From Bacilli bacterium (lineage in GTDB: Bacteria > Bacillota_I > Bacilli_A > RF39 > UBA660): a stretch of 15,758 nucleotides of DNA. A model generated the notes under the pieces. That model searched no databases. It was not told where the DNA came from and saw nothing but the letters and a program-made list of their open reading frames with translations. The stretch covers positions 1 to 15,758 of the forward strand of contig JAQVNR010000030.1 of assembly GCA_028703035.1 (NCBI GenBank), written 5' to 3'. Positions 6,761 through 14,409 of this stretch are shown here, in pieces (position 1 is the first letter of the stretch; the number at the start of each line of letters is the position of its first letter). Made by a program: the position numbers and the translations under genes.

Positions 6761-7156
6761 ATGACTGATACAATAGCTGATATGCTTACAAGAATCCGTA
6801 ATGCAAATCAAATGAAATATGAAACAGTTGCTGTGATTGGGACAAATATGACAACAGAAATAGCTAGAATCCTTAAAGAAGAAGGATATATAAGTGATTA
6901 TTCTGAAGAAAAAAGTCCTCAAGGCAATAAATTATCTCTAACTCTTAAATATGGAGATCATAAAAAAGAAAGAGTAATCGTAGGATTAAAAAGAATTAGT
7001 AAACCAGGATTACGTGTCTATGTTAAACATGATGAGCTTCCGACTGTCTTAAATGGTTTGGGAATTGCAATTATATCTACTTCTAAAGGAATTATGACTG
7101 ACAAACGAGCAAGCGAAAATAAACTAGGAGGAGAAGTACTTGCCTATATTTGGTAA
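6761..7156 (+). CDS. rpsH: 30S ribosomal protein S8
   Basis: S8 binds helix 21 of 16S rRNA; in E. coli it also represses the spc operon by binding a similar hairpin near rplE. The 131 residues contain DTIADMLTRIRNA (3-15), GLRVYVKHDELPTVLNGLGI and the signature STSKGIMTDKRA (106-117), and end with GGEVLAYIW. An AAAGGAAG SD (6745-6752) precedes the ATG by 8 bases. I did not find an obvious copy of the S8-binding hairpin near rplE by eye. Confidence 0.97.
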   Translation: MTDTIADMLTRIRNANQMKYETVAVIGTNMTTEIARILKEEGYISDYSEEKSPQGNKLSLTLKYGDHKKERVIVGLKRISKPGLRVYVKHDELPTVLNGLGIAIISTSKGIMTDKRASENKLGGEVLAYIW

Positions 7157-7168
7157 GGAAAATAAGTT

Positions 7169-7708
7169 ATGAGTCGAATTGGAAATAGAAAATTAATTAT
7201 TCCTTCAGGAGTTACCGTAACTAAAGATGGTCAGACTTTAACAATTAAAGGACCAAAAGGTGAATTAAAAGAAACATTTGATAAGTTAATTAAAATAAAC
7301 GTAAATGAATCTGAAATCACATGTGAGGCATTATCTGATACAAAATATGGTAGAAGTATTCATGGAACAACAAACGCACTGATTAATAATATGTTAATTG
7401 GAGTAAGTGTTGGTTTTAAAAAAGAACTTGAAACTGTAGGGGTTGGATATCGTTTTGCAACTTCTGGAAATAAAATAACTGTCAATGCTGGTTATTCAAA
7501 TCCAGTAATCGTTGATATTCCGACTGGAATAGAAGCAACAAGTCCATCAAATACTGAATTAGTGCTTGTTGGAATTGATAAACAAAAAATAACTGAATTT
7601 GCAGCTAATATTCGTAAAATAAGAAGACCAGAACCTTATAAAGGTAAAGGAATTCGTTATAAAGGCGAAATAGTTAGACGCAAAGAAGGTAAGAAAGCAG
7701 CTAAATAG
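7169..7708 (+). CDS. rplF: 50S ribosomal protein L6
   Basis: L6 lies near the factor-binding site of the 50S subunit and arose by duplication of one domain. The 179 residues start with MSRIGNRKLIIPSGVTV. The two repeats cover roughly 1-80 and 81-179, and the signature RRPEPYKGKGIRY is at 152-164. A TAAGGAA SD overlaps the rpsH stop. The length and both domains are complete. Confidence 0.97.
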   Translation: MSRIGNRKLIIPSGVTVTKDGQTLTIKGPKGELKETFDKLIKINVNESEITCEALSDTKYGRSIHGTTNALINNMLIGVSVGFKKELETVGVGYRFATSGNKITVNAGYSNPVIVDIPTGIEATSPSNTELVLVGIDKQKITEFAANIRKIRRPEPYKGKGIRYKGEIVRRKEGKKAAK

Positions 7709-7720
7709 GAGGATAAAATT

Positions 7721-8077
7721 ATGATAAAAAAAGAAGCAAGTAATGTTGCTCGTCAGAGAAGACATGCTAGAGTTCGCAAAAATATTTCTGGAACAAAAGA
7801 AGCACCAAGATTAAATGTTTTTCGCTCTAACAAAGAAATTTTTGCTCAAATTATAAATGATGAAACTGGAACTACTTTAGTTAGCTCTTCAAGTGTTGAA
7901 TTAAAAATAAAAAATGGTGGCAATGCCGAAGGTGCTAAATTAGTTGGTGCTGATATAGCTAAAAAAGCTTTAGACTTAAAAATTAAAAAAGTAGTTTTTG
8001 ATCGCGGTGGTTATCTATATCACGGACGTGTTGCCGCTCTTGCAGAGGCAGCTCGCAACACTGGATTAGAATTTTAA
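7721..8077 (+). CDS. rplR: 50S ribosomal protein L18
   Basis: L18 binds 5S rRNA together with L5. The 118-residue protein has the basic N-terminus RQRRHARVRKNISGT (11-25), the segment RLNVFRSNKEIFAQIINDE, and the C-terminal signature FDRGGYLYHGRVAALAEAAR (93-112). An AGGAGG SD overlaps the rplF stop. All features and the length are standard. Confidence 0.97.
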   Translation: MIKKEASNVARQRRHARVRKNISGTKEAPRLNVFRSNKEIFAQIINDETGTTLVSSSSVELKIKNGGNAEGAKLVGADIAKKALDLKIKKVVFDRGGYLYHGRVAALAEAARNTGLEF

Positions 8078-8088
8078 TAGGAGGAATT

Positions 8089-8646
8089 ATGGAAAATAAA
8101 GTAAAAGAAAACAGAAAACCAATGCGTAAGCCTGGTAGAAAAGAATTTAATAAAAAAAGTGAACCAAAAAAGAAACTTTTAGAAGAAAAAGTAATTTCCA
8201 TTTCTCGCGTTACTAAAGTTACTAAAGGTGGACGAAGCTTTAGATTCTCAGCAACAATGGTTGTTGGTGATGGTAAAGGATTAGTCGGAATTGGAACTGG
8301 CAAAGCTAACGAAGTACCAGAAGCTATTAAAAAAGGAATTCAAGCAGCTAATAAAAATTTAGTTAAAATCCCTTTAGTTGAAGGACGTACTATTCCCCAT
8401 GATGCAATCGGTATAGTTGGAAGAGCAAAAGTTATGATTAAACCAGCTAAAGAAGGTACAGGAGTAATTGCTGGTGGTGCAGTTAGAGCTGTTGTAGAAC
8501 TTGCTGGTATTAAAGATATTGTTTCAAAATCTTTAGGATCAAATACCCAAGTTAATGTTGCTAAAGCAACACTTGAGGCTCTTTTATCACAAAGAACTGC
8601 TGAACATATTGCCAGTCTTCGTGGGAAAACTAAGGAGGAATTATAA
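8089..8646 (+). CDS. rpsE: 30S ribosomal protein S5 with basic N-terminal extension
   Basis: S5 contributes to decoding fidelity and to the mRNA entry channel. The double-stranded RNA-binding domain starts at about residue 35 (VISISRVTKVTKGGRSFRFS), followed by VVGDGKGLVGIGTGKANEVP (58-77); the C-terminal domain has IIAGGAVRAVVELAGIKD-like VIAGGAVRAVVELAGIKD (126-143). At 185 residues it is about 20 longer than B. subtilis S5, because of a Lys/Arg/Glu-rich N-terminal stretch. The SD TAGGAGGA lies just before ATG 8089, so the long form is the likely product. The stop overlaps the rplO start by one base; no rpmD lies between. Confidence 0.96.
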   Translation: MENKVKENRKPMRKPGRKEFNKKSEPKKKLLEEKVISISRVTKVTKGGRSFRFSATMVVGDGKGLVGIGTGKANEVPEAIKKGIQAANKNLVKIPLVEGRTIPHDAIGIVGRAKVMIKPAKEGTGVIAGGAVRAVVELAGIKDIVSKSLGSNTQVNVAKATLEALLSQRTAEHIASLRGKTKEEL

Positions 8647-9086
8647 TGAAATTACACAATCTTGATGCGATGCCAGAGGCAAAGACTCGTAAAAGAGTAG
8701 GCCGTGGACCAGGCTCAGGTACTGGTAAAACTTCAGGTCGTGGAGAAAAAGGCCAAAAAGCAAGAAGTGGCTCAAGTATTCCCGCTTGGTTTCAAGGTGG
8801 ACAAAGCCCATTATTTCGTCGCCTTCCTAAAAGAGGATTTAACAATAAACGTTTTAAAGTTGAATACGCTGTAATTAACTTAGATGATTTAAACCGTTTT
8901 AACGATGGTGATGTAATTACTCCAGAAGTTTTAAAAGAAGCAGGAATCATCAAAAAAGAACTTGCTGGTGTTAAAGTTTTAGCTGATGGTGAGCTAACAA
9001 AAAAAATAACAATTAAAGCTCATAGATTTTCATCTAGAGCGGTAACCAAAATTGAAAGTGCTGGCGCAGTTGCTGAGGTGATTTAG
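8646..9086 (+). CDS. rplO: 50S ribosomal protein L15
   Basis: L15 is a late-assembly 50S protein whose unstructured, Gly/Arg-rich N-terminus threads through rRNA. That region is seen as KRVGRGPGSGTGKTSGRGEK (16-35), followed by the conserved FQGGQSPLFRRLPKRGF (49-65). The C-terminal globular domain ends in IESAGAVAEVI. The 146 residues equal the family. The AGGAGG SD lies inside the end of rpsE. The 3' end contains GAGGTGAT (9075-9082), which serves secY. Confidence 0.97.
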   Translation: MKLHNLDAMPEAKTRKRVGRGPGSGTGKTSGRGEKGQKARSGSSIPAWFQGGQSPLFRRLPKRGFNNKRFKVEYAVINLDDLNRFNDGDVITPEVLKEAGIIKKELAGVKVLADGELTKKITIKAHRFSSRAVTKIESAGAVAEVI

Positions 9087-10355
9087 ATGTTTTCTAATCT
9101 AAGGGGCTTATTTAGTCCAACAAATAAGGATTTACGTAAGAGGATATTATTTACTATTGGTTGCCTCGCTTTATTTGCTTTAGGTACAAATATTATCGTA
9201 CCGGGAGCTAAAAGTATTACAGATAGTTTGGGTTTCCTTGAACTTTTAAATTTAATGAGTGGTGGCGGTTTAAAGACATTTTCAATCTTTGCTTTAGGAG
9301 TTATGCCTTATATTTCGGCATCAATTATTACGCAATTATTTCAAATGGATATTATCCCTTACTTTAAAGAATTAAAAGAACAAGGAGCAACTGGTAAACA
9401 AAAACTAAATAGAATTAATCGTTATTTAGGAATATTTTTTGCAGTAATTCAAGGATATGTTTTCTCTTATGCTTTTCTAGCAGATGCTGGAAGCATAGAA
9501 ATTGTTAAAACAACCTTAATTTTAACAGCTGGTACGGCATTTCTATTATGGCTTGGTGATGAGATAACAAAAAAAGGAATCGGAAATGGAATATCATTAA
9601 TAATAATGGCCGGTATTGTTAATACATTACCACATATATTTATTACTGCTTATCAAGATTTGGTTTTAGGGACAACATTTACAGTTTGGACAGGTATTAT
9701 TTTATTTGCCTTATTTGTTCTTATATATTTACTAATTGTTGTTGGGATTATATATATACAAAGTGCAGAAAGAAGAGTTACTATTCAGTATTCAAACAGA
9801 ACAACTGGAGCTTATGGTGGAGAAAAATCATTTATTCCAATTAAGCTTAATTCGGCAGGTGTTATTCCTGTAATATTTGCATCAGCTGTTATTGGAGTAC
9901 CATCTTTATTAGGACAAGTAATTCAAAATGAAGCTTTTACTAAATTTGTTGATAATTATATTGTCTATACTAGTTATAGTGGATTTCTAATATATATGTT
10001 GTTAATATTTGTATTTGGGTACTTTTATACATTACTTCAATTAAATCCCGATGATATGGCCGAGAACTTAGATAAAAACAGAAGTTATATTCCGGGAATA
10101 ACTCCAGGCGAAAAAACGAGTAAATATTTAAAGTATGTAATTTCTAGAATAACAATTATTGGCACACTATTCTTAATGACCTTATCTGCTCTACCAATTA
10201 TATTTTCTGGCTTAACTAACCTTTCTAGTGCAGCTGCACTTGGAGGTACTGGGTTATTAATTGTTGTTGGTGTTGCTCTTGAAACATATAAACAGCTCGA
10301 AAGTAGCCTTGTTTCAAGAAGCTATACAGGTAGACGAAGAAGGGTTAGAAGATAA
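9087..10355 (+). CDS. secY: Preprotein translocase subunit SecY
   Basis: SecY is the membrane channel of the Sec translocon. The 422 residues show the ten expected hydrophobic segments. Motifs include ALGVMPYISASIITQLF (69-85, around TM2b), KKGIGNGISLIIMAGI (162-177), ERRVTIQYSNR, IPIKLNSAGVIPVIFA (pore and TM7), and the SecA- and ribosome-binding cytosolic loop with LNPDDMAENLDKNRSYIPG. It ends in an Arg-rich cytosolic tail. The ATG directly follows the rplO stop and is served by GAGGTGAT inside rplO, an eight-base match to the 16S 3' end. Confidence 0.98.
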   Translation: MFSNLRGLFSPTNKDLRKRILFTIGCLALFALGTNIIVPGAKSITDSLGFLELLNLMSGGGLKTFSIFALGVMPYISASIITQLFQMDIIPYFKELKEQGATGKQKLNRINRYLGIFFAVIQGYVFSYAFLADAGSIEIVKTTLILTAGTAFLLWLGDEITKKGIGNGISLIIMAGIVNTLPHIFITAYQDLVLGTTFTVWTGIILFALFVLIYLLIVVGIIYIQSAERRVTIQYSNRTTGAYGGEKSFIPIKLNSAGVIPVIFASAVIGVPSLLGQVIQNEAFTKFVDNYIVYTSYSGFLIYMLLIFVFGYFYTLLQLNPDDMAENLDKNRSYIPGITPGEKTSKYLKYVISRITIIGTLFLMTLSALPIIFSGLTNLSSAAALGGTGLLIVVGVALETYKQLESSLVSRSYTGRRRRVRR

Positions 10356-11000
10356 ATGAAAAATATAATTTTTATTGCTCCCCCAGCTGCTGGTAAAGGA
10401 ACGCAAAGTGATTTATTAGTTAAGAAATATGGGTATAACCATATTTCAATGGGGGACATATTAAGGAAAGAAGCTTCCAAAAAAAGTGAAATTGGAAAAG
10501 AAGTTGATGAAATTTTAAAGTCAGGAAATTTAGTTTCTGATGAAGTAATTTTAAAACTAACTGAAAAGATATTAACTGGAACTAGTGAACCATATATTTT
10601 TGATGGTTTTCCTCGCAATATGTCCCAAGCTAAAATATTAGAAGAAACATTAGTTAAATTTAATAAAACAAAACCAATAGTAATCTATTTAAATGTTAAT
10701 AAAGAAGAAGCAATTAAAAGAGCAACAGGTAGATTAAATTGTCCAAAATGTGGAAAGATATATCACAAATATTCAGAAGAATTAAAACCTCAAATAGAAG
10801 GCAAGTGTGATGAGTGTCAGGTAGATCTAATCAGTAGAGACGATGATAATGAAGAAACATTCAAAACTAGATATGAAAATTATATTAAAAAAACATTACC
10901 ACTTTTAGATTATTTTAAAAGTGCAAATGATTTATATGTTATTGATAATCCAATATTTCCTATGGAAATATTTGCAAAAATCGAGGAAATAATAAAATGA
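10356..11000 (+). CDS. adk: Adenylate kinase, zinc LID type, with altered P-loop
   Basis: Adenylate kinase converts ATP and AMP to two ADP. The 214 residues form the long-LID type, with four zinc ligands Cys129, Cys132, Cys151 and Cys154 (CPKC, CDEC) as in Gram-positives. DGFPRN (83-88) binds AMP, and RDDDNEETFKTRYENY (161-176) holds the conserved arginines. The P-loop reads APPAAGKGT (8-16) where most have GxPGAGKGT; both early glycines are alanine, but Lys14 and the GKGT end are intact. The ATG abuts the secY stop and only a weak AAGGG lies upstream, so translation probably depends on coupling. Confidence 0.96.
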   Translation: MKNIIFIAPPAAGKGTQSDLLVKKYGYNHISMGDILRKEASKKSEIGKEVDEILKSGNLVSDEVILKLTEKILTGTSEPYIFDGFPRNMSQAKILEETLVKFNKTKPIVIYLNVNKEEAIKRATGRLNCPKCGKIYHKYSEELKPQIEGKCDECQVDLISRDDDNEETFKTRYENYIKKTLPLLDYFKSANDLYVIDNPIFPMEIFAKIEEIIK

Positions 11001-11746
11001 TAACAATTAAAAATGAAGAAGAAATTAACAAGATAAAAGAAGCTGGGCATATTAATTATTTAACTCACGAATATTTAAAGACATTAATTGTCCCTGGTAT
11101 TACAACTGATTACTTAGACAAAGAAGCTGAAAAATTTATTAGAAGTCATGGAGCAGTTCCATCATTTCTAAATTATAATGGATTTCCCAAAAGTATCTGC
11201 ACTAGCATTAATGATGAAATAGTTCATGGAATACCTAGTGAAAGAAAGCTCCATGAAGGTGATATTATCTCAATTGATATTGGTGTACTAAAAGATGGTT
11301 ATCACTCTGATGCTGCAAGAACTTATCCGGTTGGAAAAATTTCTAAGCAAGATGAAGAGTTGATTTTTCATACAAAGGAAATGCTAAAAATAGGTTTATC
11401 AGAAGTCAAAAAAGGTGCCTTTATTGGTAATATTGGTGCTACAATAAGTGCATATGCTAAAAAACATAAATTATCCGTTGTTAGAGAATTAGTAGGTCAT
11501 GGAGTCGGTAAAAATTTACACGAAGATCCAGACGTGCCTAACTATGGTAAATATAATACCGGAAAAATTTTAAAAACCGGAATGGTTATCGCGGTAGAAC
11601 CGATGATAAATTCTGGAACAAGAAATATCTGTCAATATGAAGATGATAACTGGACAATTTTAACTCGTGATCACAAAAACAGTGCTCACTTTGAACATAC
11701 AGTTGTTGTCACAGACGATGGATATAGAATATTAACAGGAGAGTGA
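10997..11746 (+). CDS. map: Methionine aminopeptidase, type I
   Basis: This enzyme removes the initiator Met from new proteins. It is a 249-residue pita-bread fold with all five metal ligands visible: Asp94, Asp105, His168, Glu201 and Glu233. The substrate-binding His77 is in IVHGIP, and GVGKNLHEDP (169-178) is the conserved active-site segment. There is no N-terminal zinc-finger extension. The ATG overlaps the adk stop as ATGA (10997-11000). The gene ends in TGA, which shows that UGA is a stop in this organism. Confidence 0.97.
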   Translation: MITIKNEEEINKIKEAGHINYLTHEYLKTLIVPGITTDYLDKEAEKFIRSHGAVPSFLNYNGFPKSICTSINDEIVHGIPSERKLHEGDIISIDIGVLKDGYHSDAARTYPVGKISKQDEELIFHTKEMLKIGLSEVKKGAFIGNIGATISAYAKKHKLSVVRELVGHGVGKNLHEDPDVPNYGKYNTGKILKTGMVIAVEPMINSGTRNICQYEDDNWTILTRDHKNSAHFEHTVVVTDDGYRILTGE

Positions 11747-11750
11747 AAAA

Positions 11751-11963
11751 GTGGCTAAAGAAACACCAATAATCGTCGATGGCAAAGTCTTAGACGTAGT
11801 CAAAGATGTATATAAAGTGGAATTAGAAAACAGCTTTATAGTAACAGCTCACGTTTCTGGTAAAATACGAATTCACAACATACGTATTCTACCAGGCGAC
11901 AAAGTTACTGTAGAATTTTCACCACAAGATTTAACACGTGGGCGAATAATATACAGAAAGTAA
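11751..11963 (+). CDS. infA: Translation initiation factor IF-1, GTG start
   Basis: IF-1 is an OB-fold protein that binds the 30S A site during initiation. The start is GTG 11751, giving 70 residues (MAKETPIIVDGKV...), the family's normal start position; AGGAGAG (11737-11743) lies 7 bases upstream within the end of map. AHVSGKIRIHNIRILPGDKV and LTRGRIIYRK are the RNA-binding signatures. The gap to map is only 4 bases. GTG rather than ATG suggests slightly reduced initiation. Confidence 0.96.
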   Translation: MAKETPIIVDGKVLDVVKDVYKVELENSFIVTAHVSGKIRIHNIRILPGDKVTVEFSPQDLTRGRIIYRK

Positions 11964-11977
11964 TTTAGGAGGAAAAT

Positions 11978-12091
11978 ATGAAAGTTAGACCATCAGTCAA
12001 AAAAATTTGTGCTAAATGCCGGATAATCAGAAGAAAAGGTAAAGTTAGGGTTATCTGTAATAACCCTAAACATAAACAAAGACAAGGTTAA
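11978..12091 (+). CDS. rpmJ: 50S ribosomal protein L36, zinc type
   Basis: This short gene has 37 codons from ATG 11978 to TAA 12089-12091. The product reads MKVRPSVKKICAKCRIIRRK, then GKVRVICNNPKHKQRQG, an ordinary L36. The zinc ligands Cys11, Cys14, Cys27 and His32 are all present, so it is the C+ form. An AGGAGG SD precedes the start by 5-6 bases. It lies between infA and rpsM, its usual place in Firmicutes. The position 12089-12096 (TAAGGAGG) serves both as its stop and as the SD for rpsM. Confidence 0.97.
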   Translation: MKVRPSVKKICAKCRIIRRKGKVRVICNNPKHKQRQG

Positions 12092-12103
12092 GGAGGAATA
12101 TAA

Positions 12104-12478
12104 ATGGCTCGTATTAAAAATATTGAATTACCAAAAGAAAAAAGAGTAGTAATTGGTCTTACTTATATTTATGGGATAGGTCGCAAGTTAGCTGAGACTA
12201 TTTGTGCTAGTGCTAAAGTAGATCCTAATAAAAAAGTAAAAGATTTAAGTACTGCAGATGAAGCAGGGCTTCGTAAGGAAGTTGATACCCATTTAACTGA
12301 AGGTGATTTAAGACGTGAAGTTCAAATGAACATTAAAACTAAAATGGAAATTAATTCATATGAAGGGACAAGACATAAAAAAGGTCTTCCCGTTCATGGT
12401 CAAAGAACAAGTCGCAATGCTCGCACTCGTAAGGGACGTGGCAAAGTTGTGGCAAATAAGAAAAAAGTAGGTAAATAG
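12104..12478 (+). CDS. rpsM: 30S ribosomal protein S13
   Basis: S13 lies at the top of the 30S head, binds S19 and contacts P-site tRNA through its basic tail. The 124 residues begin MARIKNIELPKEKRVVIGLT and contain the helix-hairpin-helix YIYGIGRKLA (18-27). The signature GTRHKKGLPVHGQRTSRNAR is at 89-108, and the tail TRKGRGKVVANKKKVGK is basic as expected. Spacing of 10 bases to rpsK, with an AGGAGGT SD overlapping the stop. Confidence 0.97.
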   Translation: MARIKNIELPKEKRVVIGLTYIYGIGRKLAETICASAKVDPNKKVKDLSTADEAGLRKEVDTHLTEGDLRREVQMNIKTKMEINSYEGTRHKKGLPVHGQRTSRNARTRKGRGKVVANKKKVGK

Positions 12479-12488
12479 GAGGTAAATT

Positions 12489-12872
12489 ATGGCTTATAAT
12501 AGAAGAAAAAGAAAAGTTAAAAAGAATATCCCTGAAGGTGGGGCTCATATCCATTCTACTTATAACAATACAGTTGTATCAATTACAGATGTTCATGGTA
12601 ATGTAATTAGCTGGGCATCATCTGGTTCAATTGGTTATAAGGGTTCAAAAAAGAAAACTCCTTTTGCTGCTGGCATAGCTGCTGAAGAGGCTGCCAAGAC
12701 TGCAATGGAGTCAGGGGTAAAAAAAGTAGAAGTATTTGTCAAAGGTTTAGGTGGGGGTCGTGAAAATGCAATCCGTGGACTGCAAATAGCTGGCTTAGAA
12801 ATTACTGCAATAAATGATGAAACACCAGTGCCACATAATGGTTGTAGAGCACCAAAACGTCCAAGAAATTAA
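12489..12872 (+). CDS. rpsK: 30S ribosomal protein S11
   Basis: S11 sits on the 30S platform with S6 and S18, near the Shine-Dalgarno helix. The 127 residues contain KKNIPEGGAHIHSTYNNTVV (11-30), followed by ITDVHGNVISWASSGSIGYKG and the C-terminal PVPHNGCRAPKRPRN. The usual GPGxGREAAIRAL segment is GLGGGRENAIRGL here, and CRPPKRRR is CRAPKRPR; both are modest changes. The AGGAGGT SD overlaps the rpsM stop. Confidence 0.97.
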   Translation: MAYNRRKRKVKKNIPEGGAHIHSTYNNTVVSITDVHGNVISWASSGSIGYKGSKKKTPFAAGIAAEEAAKTAMESGVKKVEVFVKGLGGGRENAIRGLQIAGLEITAINDETPVPHNGCRAPKRPRN

Positions 12873-12887
12873 GGGAGGAATTGTAAA

Positions 12888-13829
12888 ATGAGTTTTGAAA
12901 AACCAGAATATAAAATAACTGAATATTTAGAAAAAAATAATTATGGAAAATTTGAATTAGAACCTTTAGAAAGAGGTTTTGGAACAACTCTTGGAAATGC
13001 ACTAAGAAGAGTAATGTTATCATCAATGCCAGGGTCTGCTATTACTAGTGTTAAGATCGAAGGAGTAATGCATGAATTCCAAAAAATCGATGGAATTGTT
13101 GAAGATGTTACAACAATAGTTTTAAATTTAAAAGGTGTGGTTATTAAAAACCATAGTAAAGAAAATAAAAAACTAATTTTAAACACTAAAAAAGAAGGTG
13201 CCGTAACTGCTGGAGATATTGAAAGAGATGCAGATATTGAAATAATCAATCCTGATTATGTTATATGTAATATTGTCAAAGGCGGATCAATAGATATGGT
13301 AATGACCGTTGGAAACGGTCGTGGATATGTTGATGCACACGAAAACAAGAAATTACTAGGTGAAACAATTCAAGGATTAATTCCTATTGATTCATTATAC
13401 ACACCAATTGAAAGAGTTAGCTACGAAAGATTAGATGCCCGCGTTGGTCATAATGAAAACTTTGATAAATTAATTATGGAAGTTTCTACTAATGGAGCTT
13501 TATCTCCAGAAGAAGCTATGGCACTAGCAGCAAGAATCTTAATTGAACATTTAGAAATAGTTTGTGACTTAAATAATATCGCTGATATTACTGGTATTAT
13601 TGCTGAGAAAAAAGTAGATATTATTACTAAAACATTAGAAACTCCAATTGAAGAAATAGAATTTTCAGTTAGAGCTTATAATTGCTTAAAAAGAGCAGGT
13701 ATTCATACTATGCAAGACTTAATTAATAAAAAAGAAATCGAAGTTACAAAAATCCGTAATTTAGGTAAAAAATCATTAAAAGAAGTATTAGATAAAGTAA
13801 AAGAAATGGAACTAAAGTTCCGTGATTAG
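12888..13829 (+). CDS. rpoA: DNA-directed RNA polymerase subunit alpha
   Basis: Alpha dimerises to nucleate RNA polymerase assembly. The N-terminal domain (about 1-230) has LERGFGTTLGNALRRVMLSS at 27-46. The C-terminal domain (about 245-313) binds UP elements and regulators. Its DNA-contact residues line up as Arg262, Asn265, Cys266, Gly293, Lys295 and Ser296 (E. coli 265, 268, 269, 296, 298, 299), in SVRAYNCLK and NLGKKSLKE. Length (313) matches B. subtilis (314). The start is preceded by GGGAGGA. Presence of an intact C-terminal domain suggests UP-element use is possible. Confidence 0.98.
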   Translation: MSFEKPEYKITEYLEKNNYGKFELEPLERGFGTTLGNALRRVMLSSMPGSAITSVKIEGVMHEFQKIDGIVEDVTTIVLNLKGVVIKNHSKENKKLILNTKKEGAVTAGDIERDADIEIINPDYVICNIVKGGSIDMVMTVGNGRGYVDAHENKKLLGETIQGLIPIDSLYTPIERVSYERLDARVGHNENFDKLIMEVSTNGALSPEEAMALAARILIEHLEIVCDLNNIADITGIIAEKKVDIITKTLETPIEEIEFSVRAYNCLKRAGIHTMQDLINKKEIEVTKIRNLGKKSLKEVLDKVKEMELKFRD

Positions 13830-13843
13830 AAAGAGGCAAATAT

Positions 13844-14185
13844 ATGTTATATCGTAAATTAGGTAGAGAATCTCGTATTAGAAGAAGTATATTAGCCGGA
13901 CTTACCAAAGATGTAATTAGGTATGAATATGTTGTTACGACTGAAGCAAGAGCTAAAGAAGTAAGAAAATTTGTTGACAAAATGATTACTTATGGTAAAG
14001 ACGGATCAATAGGCGCTAGAAGAAGAGCCCTAGCATTTCTTCATAACGATAAAGAAATAGTAAACAAAGTCTTTAATGAACTTGCTCCAAGATATAAAAC
14101 AAGAGCAGGTGGATATACTAGAATAATTAAACTTAAAGAACGTAAGGGCGATGATGCCTTAGAAGTAAGACTTGAATTAGTATAA
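13844..14185 (+). CDS. rplQ: 50S ribosomal protein L17
   Basis: L17 lies near the tunnel exit on the 50S surface. The 113 residues include YRKLGRESRIRRSILAGLTK (3-22), TTEARAKEVRKFVDKMITYG (32-51) and the C-terminal GGYTRIIKLKERKGDDALEV. The usual insertion after the RRRA segment is short, as in many low-GC species. AAAGAGG lies upstream as SD. The last codons and the stop form the 5' and 3' arms of the operon terminator. Confidence 0.97.
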   Translation: MLYRKLGRESRIRRSILAGLTKDVIRYEYVVTTEARAKEVRKFVDKMITYGKDGSIGARRRALAFLHNDKEIVNKVFNELAPRYKTRAGGYTRIIKLKERKGDDALEVRLELV

Positions 14186-14203
14186 TTCAGGTTTTTATTT
14201 ATT
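14171..14203 (+). terminator. Rho-independent terminator of the ribosomal operon
   Basis: CTTGAATTA (14171-14179) pairs with TAATTCAGG (14183-14191) across a GTA loop, nine pairs with one G-U, followed by TTTTTATTTATT. The hairpin contains the final rplQ codons and the stop codon TAA (14183-14185), so a ribosome finishing rplQ would cover it. Confidence 0.75.
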
Positions 14204-14285
14204 CGTGATATATTCTTTTATATGCTTACTTTAAAAGTAGCAAATAATAAATTTAAATATTTGAATTAAAATATTAACAAAAAAC
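14204..14285. other. AT-rich spacer after the ribosomal operon
   Basis: Nothing convincing is visible here beyond AT-rich sequence and a weak imperfect hairpin around CTTACTTT and AAAAGTAG. The last bases (TTAAAATATT) resemble the sequence preceding the second repeat at 14637-14646, so the duplicated unit may once have extended a little further left. Confidence 0.4.
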
Positions 14286-14298
14286 AAATTTTAGTATA

Positions 14299-14327
14299 TT
14301 GTTTAAAATAAATTAATATGATAAGAT
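14299..14327 (+). promoter_or_regulatory. Promoter of ncRNA copy 1
   Basis: A -35 TTGTTT (14299-14304), 17-nt spacer and -10 TAAGAT (14322-14327) with TGA just before it (extended -10). The transcription start would be near 14334. The identical promoter recurs before copy 2. Confidence 0.7.
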
Positions 14328-14351
14328 GTATGCAGATGAAGGAAACTTCAT

Positions 14352-14386
14352 ATAATAAAAAAGGAAGCATTTAATTTGCAATACTT
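14352..14386 (-). terminator. Possible terminator of the toxin mRNA
   Basis: Read on the - strand, AAGTATT (plus 14380-14386) pairs with AATGCTT (plus 14365-14371), seven pairs including a U-G, loop of 8. CC and TTTTTTATTATA follow. If used, the toxin mRNA would be about 238 nt and would contain the complement of nearly all of the ncRNA. In copy 2 the T-run is broken up (TTTCTTATCTT), consistent with relaxed need there. Confidence 0.45.
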
Positions 14387-14409
14387 GAGTGCTGCCAAAA
14401 TTGTTTGTA

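Noticed and set aside
10990..11746. Genetic code with UGA as tryptophan, as in Mycoplasma
   Set aside because: adk and map both end naturally in TGA at family-typical lengths, and all tryptophans seen are TGG.
1248..13980. Numerous long open frames on the - strand opposite the ribosomal genes
   Set aside because: They are shadows of strongly biased, conserved + strand genes, lack ribosome binding sites and have low-complexity translations.
14331..14375. Short peptide MQMKETSYNKK in the repeat on the + strand
   Set aside because: No ribosome binding site, the start lies at or before the predicted transcription start, and copy 2 stops after seven codons.
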